From Chytriomyces cf. hyalinus JEL632 (taxonomy: Eukaryota > Chytridiomycota > Chytridiomycetes > Chytridiales > Chytriomycetaceae), in the NCBI GenBank assembly GCA_025435555.1, contig JAIWWG010000171.1, positions 1 through 31,046 on the forward strand: a stretch of 31,046 nt of DNA. Direction: 5' to 3'. Below, piece by piece: positions 19,404-29,574 of this stretch (positions are counted from its first letter, which is position 1; each line of letters begins with the position of its first letter). Made by a program: the position numbers and the translations under genes. The notes beneath the pieces were generated by a model. The model saw nothing but the letters and a program-made list of their open reading frames with translations. It was not told the DNA's origin and searched no databases.

Positions 19404-21940
19404 ATGAAGCCTACCGTCCTCCAACTTGCATTCAACGCACCATCGCTAAGCCAGGAAAATCCCTATCCAGCACCTGCCAGTATTAATGGCAGTCGCAGAA
19501 GCAGTGTTGCCCATTCAATCACTTCAAGACGGAAAAGCATCGTGATTTCTTTGTCTCAGCTCGCTGAATCAATCGACGTAGATAATGAACCAAACTCTTT
19601 GGAAAGTAACTCCTCAAATGCGGCTGCGCGTCTTCCAATGAAGGGGATCAACGCGCTTCCATCGCTCCAGGATTCTCACAATGCAGGTGGCATTAACTTG
19701 GCAACCGTTCGAAAAACTGCTATTCTCCTCATTAACCCCCAGCTAACAAATAGACGCGTCTCGAAGAGCAAGCGTCGTCAGTTTGAGTGGCAGCATTGTC
19801 GACTTCCCATCCTCGGCACGAGCCTCTGTCGCTCTAAGAACCTCACGATCGAGCCTTTCCAAGCGCTCCTCCATCGCTGCGATCCATCGACGCGGGGTCA
19901 TGGATGGATTGACAGATTATCAAGAAGCCGCGGATGAATTGAGCATTACTTCAAATCGTGCTCCGATTGCCACGACATCGATACCAAGGAAAGGTTCGTT
20001 GGTTAGTAAACGCAAAACATCTTTGGCCGTGAAGGAAGCGGCGCTGCTTTCCAAGCTCAAGATTTCTGCAACGGCACCTCAAGAAGGCAATGTATCTCGA
20101 CACGACAGTGTCACGAATAATACCATTCCAAAAGATGAGCCCAATGAGAATAGTTATGGAGTAGATCGAATGTCCCAAGATGACGATCCTCCGTACGAAG
20201 ACTCATCTTTAGCGGCCACCAAACTACAAACCCGAACACTGCCCAAATTACGGTACCGAAGCCGCAGCAACCAAAGCGGCGATACAATCAACTACAGCGA
20301 CATGGAATCCATGGAACAAGAGTTTGCATCCCGCGAATCGCAACACCAACAAATCTTGCAACGCGCCAAACTCTCAGCTGCCGCCGCGCTTCAAAAGAGA
20401 CAAGCAACCGTCGCTGCAGCTACCGTCACTGACGCTTTACCCGCTGAGAGAAACAACCGATTGCATCGAATGAAGCAGAAACCTGCAATTCATCGACGTG
20501 GCATGAATGTTCCATCTGCTGCGACCGCGTTTCTCGACTTTACAAACATGGACACGCTTCAACCTGTGTTGGAAACTTCCGTCATGAACACTCTACAAAC
20601 TAAAATTTCAAACAGAGAAGCCACACTCAAAACGAAATGGGAGGACGCGTTAATGTCGCATGAAGTCGGTCGTAGACGGGCCTCCGTTTCGCAACGCCAA
20701 GCTCTGAGCGAAGGTCCCGACGCAGGATACCATCGCGAGATTGTGAATCCGGATTCAGTCATGAAAGATAATACTGTTCGGAGTTGGAAATTGAATGGCC
20801 AGTTGATGGAGGAAAAAATCATGAGTTTGAAGAGGAGCCCGCTTGCTGCTATTGACGTAATTGGGCGAACACGGTTAAAAAGAAGTGATTCAATGGTGCC
20901 GGTTGTGGTTACGGGTGTTGGTGAGGACGGTGCGGTTGAGGATGCTGCGGTGCGGAGGAGAAGCAGCACTGTGCCTGTGAATATCAACTTGATTTCGCAG
21001 TTTGTGAATTTGGACGCATTGAAGAAGGAGGAAGTATCTTTGTTTGATTTGGTAAGCCGTAGTTTTTCTTGTTTGTGGAATACCAATTGCAACTTTGTAG
21101 ACCAAAGCAAGAGTCGGAAAATGCCCGTTTTTCAGTGACGCGGATTTGACTGGCGCCAGTCCAGTTTCATTGTGGGGCGCGTTGAAGCAGTTTCAATTTC
21201 CAACTGAACAGGTACGTGTGATTTTGATATTGAAGTGATTGTTGACGGTTGCCTACTCATCCTCATCACGATCGCAGCTCAACAAAAAACTTGAAGTAAT
21301 TCACAGCATGTTTCCCTCTTCCGCATCCACCTACACCGACGTTCGAAAATACCTGCAATGGAGCCCGGCTCCTTTGTCCCAAATGCGGAATCTCCAACAA
21401 CAACGTAACCTTGTCCCTTCCTCCATCCTCCCCACCGCCGCTGCTCTCGATACTGCAGTTCCACCTATCATCTCTTCCTTGAAGCTTGACCGCCAACACG
21501 AAATCATGCGCCTTCAATCGCCCACGACACACGCTGAAGCAGCACTCGCCTGGCAACCGCAGAGCATTTTGAAGCTCCCTGCCCGCAACATTGCCATCGA
21601 CGCCATAAAACGAAATGAAATCTCCCTACGCAAAGAAAGCGCGTGCATCTGCGCACAAATGTGTCAAGTCAAAAACGACAATGCCGAACCTTTTGAACAT
21701 GCGGCGAAGGAAGAGTACCGATTGGCGAAATGGATTCATGGAAAGAATAAGCATTTAAAGGGCGTGAGGTGCGTGGATGCCGTGCCTAGGCCTAGCTTGG
21801 ACATTGGCGTTGCGCATTGGCTGGTGCGGAGGAAGCATCTTTCGTTTCATCAGGACCAGTTTGGAGTTGCTGTAAGGAAGGCGGGTGCTTCTGCCGTTGT
21901 TGGTGGGAGGGATCCTGTTGCTGTGGGTGGGAAGGGGTAA
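19404..21940 (+). CDS. Uncharacterised basic protein with many RRxS phosphosite-like motifs
   Basis: Predicted 784 aa. Exons 19404-19686, 19754-21051, 21101-21211, 21278-21940; all in phase. The first donor, GTGGCA, is weak, but a GCTAAC branch site precedes the acceptor. I do not recognise the family. The N-terminal two thirds is low-complexity and basic, with repeated basophilic-kinase-type sites: SRRSSVA, SRRKSIV, SRRASVV, SKRSSIA, KRKTSLA, RRRASVS and VRRRSST. The C-terminal third looks folded and more ordered, with KRNEISLRKESACICAQMCQ and LDIGVAHWLVRRKHLSFHQD. No transmembrane segment or signal peptide is present. Regulation by protein kinase A or a similar kinase is inferred from the motifs only. 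Confidence 0.85.
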
Positions 21941-22069
21941 TGAGTGTGCCTCAAGTATGCTGACAAATAAAGTTTACGTCAGCTGACTCATCAAGATTTA
22001 CATTGTGTTTTTTTAAGAACAATCAGACTCACAAAAGAACAAGAACTTGACTACGAAACAAAGGAACAA

Positions 22070-23439
22070 ATGCCGCGGCTGGATCTTGAGCCAAAGCTCG
22101 ACTACAAGGATGTGCTCATCAGACCCAAACGGTCGACCCTTCGATCGCGGGCCCAGGTGGACCTGACGCGCACTTTCACTTTCAGGTGCTGCTTATCCGT
22201 TTGCTTTATGACGCTGCTGATATTGATCTGATGCCCAAACATCCACACAGAAACTCACAACGCACTTGGACGGGTGTTCCAATTGTGGCTGCGAATATGG
22301 ACACGGTGGGCACGTTTGAAATGGCGGTCGCGTTGGGTTCACAGCAGCTAGTCACCTGTATCCACAAGCATTACACCTTTCAAGACTGGGAGAATGTGAG
22401 TCTTGCTTTTCATGATCGCGTATAGGCCCCCTTTTTAGATCCACGTGCTCACTTCATCACAGTTTGCCATCAAGCACCCAGAGATCCTCCCCTCGGTTGC
22501 CGTGAGCGCTGGAACTTCTCAAACCGACTTGGACCTCGCCACACGTGTCCTCCAAGCCTTCCCCGCAATCCAGTTTGTCTGTCTTGATGTTGCAAACGGG
22601 TACTCGGAACATTTTGTGGAAGCAGTGAAAGCGGTGCGGAAAGCGCATCCGACGCATGTGGTGATTGCTGGGAACGTTGTGACTGGGGAAATGACGGAGG
22701 AGTTGATTCTTGCCGGTGCGGATATCATCAAGGTTGGGATTGGACCGGGTTCTGTTTGTACGACTCGGAGGCAGACCGGTGTTGGATATCCGCAGTTGTC
22801 GGCTGTTTTGGATTGTGCGGATGCAGGTTGGTTTTTTTTTTTTTTTTTTTTTTTTTTTTCGGTTTGGTGAATCGTCTCTTTAATCTCGAAATAGCGCATG
22901 GATTAAACGGGCACGTTATTGCGGATGGAGGATGTGTGTGTCCAGGCGACGTGGCGAAAGGGTTTGGGGCTGGAGCAGACTTTGTGATGCTCGGTGGAAT
23001 GCTCGCAGGCCATGACGAATCGGGCGGAGAGACCATCGAAGAAAACGGTACTTTTTCAATTGGATCTACGTACATGAATTCTTAGTATGACTGAACACGT
23101 AACGGCAAACCAGGAAAACTGTTTAAACAGTTTTACGGAATGAGCTCGTCGACAGCCATGACCAAACACGTGGGCGGGGTGGCCGAGTACCGCGCATCGG
23201 AAGGAAAGACGGTCAAAGTCCCGTTCCGGGGCGCAGTGTCCGGGACTGTGAAGGAAATCATGGGCGGAATCCGGTCCACATGCACGTACGTCGGAGCGTC
23301 GCGGCTGAAAGAGTTGAGCAAGCGGACCACGTTTATTCGAGTGACTCAGCAGATTAACGAGGTGTTTGGGGCGGCAAAGAACGAGCAGGAGGAGACTGCG
23401 AGTGGCCAGGCTGCTAAAAAGGTCAAGACTGCCGAGTAG
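22070..23439 (+). CDS. GMP reductase
   Basis: Predicted 367 aa. Exons 22070-22185, 22251-22395, 22463-22826, 22895-23047, 23114-23439; all in phase. It reduces GMP to IMP with NADPH, releasing ammonia, in purine salvage. Nearly every family block is present: [77 protein letters not shown] with the catalytic Cys186 at the same number as in animal [24 protein letters not shown] and YGMSSSTAM. No CBS domains are present, which together with Cys186 and the short length separates it from IMP dehydrogenase. The C-terminus carries about 20 extra basic residues ([10 protein letters not shown]). Intron 3 contains a 28-nt T run. Confidence 0.96.
22832..22859 (+). repeat. Homopolymer of 28 T in GMP reductase intron 3
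   Basis: An uninterrupted run of 28 T lies 5 nt downstream of the donor of the 68-nt intron 22827-22894. It is the longest homopolymer in the window. Its exact length is likely unstable and error-prone in sequencing. Confidence 0.9.
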
Positions 23440-24114
23440 TGTTTTCATATTTTTGATTTATCATGGGTTTCTCACGTTGCTTGCTTGGTTGCTCTGGTAA
23501 CAATGAAGGTTGAGTTTCCAGGTCGGGAATTGTGGCGCCAGATTGGAGCGTTGCATTTTTAACACAGTTTTTACGAAAATTTTTGGTGTCTCAATTTGGT
23601 GACAAAATAACAACCCCGCATGACTTCCAAGCAAGAGAAGGGGTGGCAGTCGGGGGACACTGTGCGCATCTTGACCGAGACTGTGGATATTTGTCCGGGG
23701 GGGAGGAGGGGGTGCAGCCAGCTTACTGCTCCAAAGAGAGAGCGTCTGACAGCGAAATAGTTCCACTGTTGCGGCCACAGACTGGCGGGCTTGGATAACC
23801 CGGGCTAATCGATGGAGTACAGCTGGGGCCGTTGATATGGTCAGAATAAGGTTTCATGCGAGATGAGCCGCGCGTTGCATTATTACAGTTTTACGCAAGT
23901 GTCGATCCGAAAAACAAAACCAGTCTGAAAACTAAGAACACACAGCACCCCCTCGCACGAAGAATCGCCTTCCCGACGTATTTATCCGATTTCCACTTCG
24001 CCACTCTGTACACACATTAAGCTGCACCTCCTTGTACATCCTCCCACCATCTCACCATTAGATTACCTCTTCAGATACTGCCACCAGTCTCCCAGGATCA
24101 TTTCACTTCTTTAA
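23440..24114 (+). other. Gene-poor region; upstream of the WOPR gene
   Basis: No convincing gene is seen. A short frame from ATG 23620, with GWQSGDTVRILTETVDI, is the only mildly protein-like piece and matches nothing I know. The last 200 nt before ATG 24115 is rich in C and T, as is common in fungal 5' leaders. This stretch probably holds the 3' end of the reductase transcript and the promoter of the regulator. Confidence 0.4.
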
Positions 24115-27073
24115 ATGCCCAGACACCTTGAGCTTCCGGTGTCAATGCCGGTGTCGAATCATCGCGAACACGCGAACTCCAGCGCTGATCAGCTCGCCAG
24201 GCACCGCCCACCCGTACCAAAGCAGTCATCGAGCGGACAACAAGATGAGTCATTCAGCATCAACTCGGCATGGAATGGAGGTATGTTGAAGAAGCCCGTG
24301 AAATAACAGATCACGCCTAAACCGCTTTTTTTTGATTTTGTGGTTGACAATGCGAAAAAACAACGCTTACCAAGAAGCTCCTGCTCTCCATTCATACGAG
24401 AACCGGCCTGCTGACACTGTCTCAGCTGAATCCGGTATTGCATCTTTTGAAAGCGGCGTTCGATCGCGATCCATTTTGATGGATTCAGACCGCGCGTTCA
24501 GTGAGTCACTCCCTGTCCCAGCTGCAACCAAACAACGCACGCACATTCCACACACCCTGCCTTATTATTCATGCATACATTGGGTGGAGACAGTCATAGG
24601 GCGATACGTCCATGTCCTTTTTCGGCCCATGCGCTCAGTATCGTCCGCGCATGTTCTGAACGTGTTCAGTTCTGTTCATTCAAGACAAGGCGATCAGTCA
24701 GGGGAAAAAAAACACGAGCGGGAATGTTCCCCATTTTCTCGTTTTCTCCCATCAATTAAAAAAAAAGAGGGCGGCCAATCAAAATTTAATGCTGCAGCTC
24801 CCCCCTCTTCGTTTTACACTTGCACTGATTTGAAACTCTTTGCCAGATATCGACAGGAAGACAATGAAGCGGGGAATCCCGGAAGAAGAGTGGGCGGCAA
24901 GCAAACATTCGGCTATCGCTCAAAATCTGCCAGCTGCTGACGAACAGAGTTCATATGCGCATCGAGGTGTGTTGCTTTCATCGAATTATTTTTGCTGGAT
25001 TCCGTGCTTCTGTTGAGGGGTTTTGACTGGACGGGATTCTGGAGAACCGATGATCACTTGCATTTTTTTGTGACCTCCAACAGCAAAGAATCACAGTTGT
25101 TTGATAACTTGCAAATACTCAAATGGTGGGTTCGCTGTGTTTGGAGTGGTCGAATATTATCAAGGGCTTGGGAAGGACATCATCTGTGAAGCAAACAAAT
25201 ATCACCGGTCTTTTCGCTCTCATCCGTTTTTCTCCTGCTCCCTTGATTTGATGAACAATATGGAAGTCAGCATTAGCTGAGAAATTCAAAGAGAAAACTG
25301 ACCCCATAACACCACCCCTCCATTCTTCATCTTTACTTTCTCTTCTTGTGGCCCATAATAATAATTTAGAAGTAAAAAGCAATGCTGTCAACGAGGATGT
25401 GTGTGTACCCCCGAACTCTGAAGCACGCGTCCAAGAATCCATGTCGCTAAAATATGCAGGTGAGTGCCGGCTTAATTGTGTCCCATGTGGACTTTTTGAG
25501 GTGTCACAAAGAATATCGATATCTCACTTAAAGTGACGCGTTCTGGAATGAAAATGATGGAAACTTATGAACTGACTGCAAACGTATTGACAAACAGACA
25601 CTGGCGGGTTCACTGTTGAATACTTTACATCTCGAAGACATCTGGTGGCTTCGGCCATGATCCCAGCTGGTGCTGAAACACCGAATCGCTTCGATATAAC
25701 GTCTAAGGCAAATCAAGATTCGAAAGCAAGCGCAGATAAACGGCATAAACAGCTTCCAGAGGCTAGCGATTTAACTCAACATCCCAAAAAACCGCGTCAC
25801 CTCCGCAAGCAACATGATCAGAATCAAATCGCTTTTACGCATTCGTTTTTCGGGTTTATTGAAAACCCAATGGATGCATTGTTGGTGATTGAAGGCTGCA
25901 TACGTTCAAATCTGCGTCTGTTTACTGGAAGCGCAGCCGATATGGCGAGGACACCCATTCAGTCTGGAACAGTCATCGTGATACCCGCAAACTGTGCTTT
26001 CGTGAAGCGATGGAGAGTGAGTACAGCTATTCTAATGTGTGATTGGGAAAGCTGAATGAGTGTCAATCTCGACATTTTAGGATGGAATTCATTGGTCGCC
26101 GTCGAGATCGTTTGGACCTTTTTTGCTTTATCGGTATGAATAGTGTGAATGCGAATTCCCACTCCGCTAAACAAACTGCTATTGTTAAACAAACAGGCAG
26201 GTGGAGCCGACATATACAAATGAATCCCACCCCGCTGGCCCCAAGTACGCCCCTAAACGCGTGCAGTCCAATGTCGCTGCCTTGGAGCCAACCTTTTCAG
26301 CAAGGACTTTAAAACCAAATACCCGCCTGGTTGAAAACGGCCTCACAAAGCGCACAATCACGCTCAAAGGCTCTGACGGGCAGAAACATCGCATTGTATC
26401 GTATTACTGTCCGGTTGATGTTGTTGAAATGAGTAGACTTGAGGCTGAATTGAAGACTGGTGGCTCATCATCAAGACCGCAACAAAGTGGCTTATTAAAC
26501 GCGCCGCCAGATGAAATGTTCCAACGGCCAATGGGAGACAGTCGACTATGCGCGATTTCTGCAGACAAATCCGTAAATTTGACAACTCTTCTTGAACTCT
26601 CGGTCTCGAATTCCTTCAATGGAGACATCGATACCGAAGAACGGCTTGAACATGCTTCTAATGATGCTTTCTTGAAGCGAGTTGCGGATGCAAGTGACGG
26701 TGAAGATGGTCATGATCGCCAGAGCTCGAAACGCGCTACGGCCCAAAAATCTGGCAGAGATGAGTCTTTAAATGAGCCCATCAATCACCATGAACCCGAA
26801 TACCATTCTCAAACAATCTACCTTGAAAATGGGGTGCAAAGCCTGAACCCACCATCATTCCATTCGTTCAGTCATCCATCCACATTTTTGCATCATTCCA
26901 CGCACCCCATGGGCGTATATCCCCCGTTTCTAATTGCGCACTACCCACTGAATCATCAGCCAGGACAACTTCCATTGTCACAACAACCAACCCAACAATT
27001 CCATGGAATGCCGGGTCAACCGGCGTCAATGTATCAGGACTCTTTACACGTAACTTATGGAGGATACTACTGA
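24115..27073 (+). CDS. Gti1/Pac2 (WOPR) family transcription factor, eight exons
   Basis: Predicted 630 aa. Exons 24115-24280, 24375-24500, 24847-24966, 25084-25125, 25370-25459, 25598-26016, 26081-26133, 26197-27073; every join keeps phase. WOPR proteins (Wor1, Ryp1, Gti1, Pac2) bind DNA and control morphological switching in fungi. The first WOPR half is clear at about 262-340: FFGFIENPMDALLVIEGC, IQSGTVIVIP, KRWRDGIHWSPSRSFGPFLL. The second half is at about 387-415: GLTKRTITLKGSDGQKH then IVSYYCPVDV. The usual pattern of a conserved two-part box followed by a long disordered tail holds; the tail is rich in His, Pro and Gln. Unusually, about 260 residues precede the box, where Dikarya members have it near the N-terminus, and they are split over five small exons, one of 42 nt. 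The exon 2 acceptor (AAG at 24374) is the weakest join. Confidence 0.9.
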
Positions 27074-27292
27074 ACAGTATAACATAGCCAAATCTCCTGT
27101 GCACATACGGGTGGCCCAACAGTGCTTCAGGATGGCAATTTTCCCGTTCTGGGGGTCCTTCTTTGCCACCCAGGTCGGAGCACTTGTTTCACGACGACAA
27201 TAGCGCAGTCTTCATCAAAATCTGTACAGCAATGTGAATAAATAATACAAAGCGATAGCGAATCGTTGCGTTTGAATATCAACACCTGTTTC

Positions 27293-27304
27293 CAATAAAA
27301 TAAA
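27293..27304 (+). terminator. AATAAAATAAAA, probable poly(A) signal of the WOPR gene
   Basis: Overlapping AATAAA-type hexamers lie about 220 nt after the WOPR stop codon and only about 20 nt before the next ATG (27324). Another AATAAA sits near 27238. Either could serve the WOPR transcript. Confidence 0.35.
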
Positions 27305-27323
27305 ACCACCAAAAAAACCTACG

Positions 27324-28183
27324 ATGTCCAACCCAAAAGACAGTCTCAAGCGCGAATGCCTGTCTCTGCAGCAGCGAGGAGTCACATTCAAGTTGGTTCC
27401 TTCAACAGGTCCAACTGCCCCGTTCCCAATCTCACTCTCAGTGAGAGTGGCAGCGCCTGAGAACTGCAACATGTTCGACATTTACGAGATTGCCATCATC
27501 CTCACAATTGCATCGTTCGACGCATTCGAAGCAACCATTTCTGTCGATGCTAAAGCCAACGGAATCGACAAGTCACTTGCATCCGCCATTCAGACAACCC
27601 TCAACAGTGCGTACAAACCATCGGCGCCGAGTTCAAGTTGGCGGCTTGAAGCGTTGGTTGATTTGATTGAGCGCGACTATCGAAAGCTTCTTATGGCTGT
27701 TCCGGGAACTCTCGAACTGTATATGGGCGAAGATGGTGCCAGTCTCTCCTTTTTTTTTTTTAGGTCTCGAGAGCATGATCTAAAACGTGTGCATTTCCAG
27801 CAAGCGGCGCATCCATGAGACGCTATGCACCCGCCATTCTACCTGAAGTGATCGATCCAGCCAAAGCAGCTGAAGAAGAAGCCGAAAAACAGCGTCAAAA
27901 AGAAGCGGACGAAGAAGCCGCCCGCGAGTATTGGCGGCTAAAAAAACTGGAAGACGAGGCTGCTGAAATCGAACGTAAAAAGAAGGAGGCTGAACAGCGG
28001 CGGCTGGAAGTGGAAATGGATCCTGGGAGCTTTGAGAAGGCGAAAGTGTTGTCCAAGAAAGAGAGGGAGGAGCAAGACGCGGCGAGGGATAAGCAAGGGA
28101 AGAGGCAGGCAAAGACTGGGTCCAATAAGAAAAAGTTTGATCCTGAAGCGCATGCTGCCAGGAAAGTGGCGAGGGGGGAGTGA
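27324..28183 (+). CDS. Uncharacterised 264-aa protein, folded N-terminus and charged helical C-terminus
   Basis: Exons 27324-27735 and 27801-28183, joined in phase; the 65-nt intron has a T-rich stretch before the CCAG acceptor. The N-terminal 140 residues (ISLSVRVAAPENCNMFDIYE, then SLASAIQTTLNSAYKP and WRLEALVDLIERDYRKLL) have the strand-then-helix order of an RWD-like fold, but the match is by eye only. The C-terminal 110 residues form a long charged helix (AAEEEAEKQRQKEADEEAAR) ending in a basic tail (GSNKKKFDPEAHAARKVARG). This composition is common in ribosome- or RNA-associated factors. No enzyme motif is visible. Confidence 0.85.
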
Positions 28184-28257
28184 AAAAATCGATGAAGGAG
28201 TGAGGCTTTCGTGACTGAAGCAAACTAACGGCAAAACTGATGAGGATTTGCGAATAA

Positions 28258-28533
28258 ATACTTATAATTAGCTGTCGCAATCACGCTCCTTTGCCTCGTC
28301 GGCACAGTTTACTCCAGAACCGTGACTGTTTGCTCGAATACAACAACAACTGTTTTCTGTTCCTGATTGACAGCAGCGCATCAATGTGCACGTACAACAT
28401 TGACATTGCCGACAGTCTCTCAACCTTCGTGACTCTCATTGCTTCTAAAAATGTAAACGCACAGTACGCCGTGGTGGCGTTTGGTGGGCTGCTGAGTATT
28501 TTGCTGCCGTTCACAGTTGAGCAAATCGGTTGA
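28258..28533 (+). pseudogene. von Willebrand factor A domain fragment
   Basis: An open frame without any ATG before its middle encodes the start of a VWA fold: CFLFLIDSSASM, which contains the DxSxS part of the metal-binding MIDAS site, then IADSLSTFVTLIAS and AQYAVVAFGGLL. The remaining MIDAS residues and the second half of the domain are missing. The frame stops at 28533, where the DNA changes character. It may be an internal exon or, more likely, a gene remnant cut by rearrangement or insertion. Confidence 0.6.
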
Positions 28534-28922
28534 AATTTATGATTCACGCAGACCAGTGGTCTCCTCATATACTCAACATAAAGGAGAGCTCAAATCTCTG
28601 GAATGCATGAAGATGTGGGAAACAGGTATTTGAGCACTTGCAGACCCCATACGTAACAAAGACATGAAATCCACATGACTTCATGTAAGTATAGACAAGC
28701 CAAGGGGAGTGTGTTTCCACCAAATGCTTGGTGTTGCAGGTAGTTTGTCTTAGTACTATTGGTATTCTCTAGAGTGATAGAGTCTGACACCTTATGATGA
28801 CTTAGTGAGGGTGTCATGTGAAGGTGTGTTATCATGGTGGATTGTTTAAGGTCCCAACTTTGTGTAAATTAAGCTTTATTGGGGTCTTAGCAGTGTGCCT
28901 CACAACTTCTCATCCAGTGACA
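28534..28922. other. AT-rich non-coding stretch with short inverted repeats
   Basis: No supported gene. Three perfect inverted repeats are visible: GACCAGTGGTC at 28551-28561, ACATGAA..TTCATGT at 28662-28686, and CACCA..TGGTG at 28718-28733. The position, between the VWA fragment and the retroelement, would suit LTR debris, but no second LTR copy is in the window to prove it. Confidence 0.4.
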
Positions 28923-29386
28923 TTAAATAGCCGTGGATGGAACATGGGTGCATTGGATCACAAAATAAGAGGAGTACCTGTAATAGTTCTGATTCGAAAA
29001 TATCCTCGGTTGGAATGGCGGTTCAATTGTCATGCCTGTACACCCATTGGCGTACCTGCTTGGACAAAGTGCGTTCCCTTGACCAGGCATCAGATAAGAG
29101 CTGTTTCCTTTGAAGTTAACTGAATGCTGGATATCAACAAATTATGTGCTCACTTCAGGTACAGAATATCCAAATCCTCGTCCATAGCCATAATAATCTG
29201 CCTCTCAGCCCCAGCTCTCCAAATAATTTTACATGCAGTCCCATTATACCCAGTCAGGCATGATTGGCCCATATCAGAGCCATTGTTTGAATTCAGCGTC
29301 ATTCGAATGGCTTCCAATCCAGCCTCCCATCCTGATCTCTTGCATCTGAAATTTTGCAGTGCTGTTTTGGTGTCAGTGTAAACACT
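28923..29386 (-). CDS. Possible 5'-truncated spliced gene, three in-phase exons
   Basis: Starting at a good acceptor (TTTTCAG, exon from 29386), three exons can be joined with canonical ends and correct phase: 29386-29154, 29100-29056 and 28977-28923, with introns of 53 and 78 nt. The product would be 110 codons without a start. It includes RCKRSGWEAGLEAIRMTLNS, GQSCLTGYNGTACKIIWRAG and AERQIIMAMDEDLDILYL, ending PSRYSSYFVIQCTHVPSTAI. Five Cys and NGS/NGT sequons give it the look of a secreted protein. I do not recognise it. No 5' exon with ATG could be placed; the copia fragment begins 188 nt upstream. Confidence 0.4.
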
Positions 29387-29574
29387 CTGAAAATAATCGC
29401 GTCAACAACATCTCCCCACAAATAAATTGTAGTGTTCACAAACTTGTTCATTATTTGGGTTCTGGGTCTATTTGACAACTTATACTGCTTGTTTATTTGA
29501 ATATAGATGTGCTCAAGTGACATAAGAGCAGACATAGTTTTTGGTGATTGAGAAATCCCTAGTGGTGCAGCCAT

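Noticed and set aside
23620-23760. 47-codon plus-strand frame before the WOPR gene
   Set aside because: Short, no homology recognised and no supporting splice or poly(A) context.
28534-28922. Definite 3' LTR of the copia element
   Set aside because: No second LTR copy, clear TG..CA ends or target duplication can be shown inside the window.
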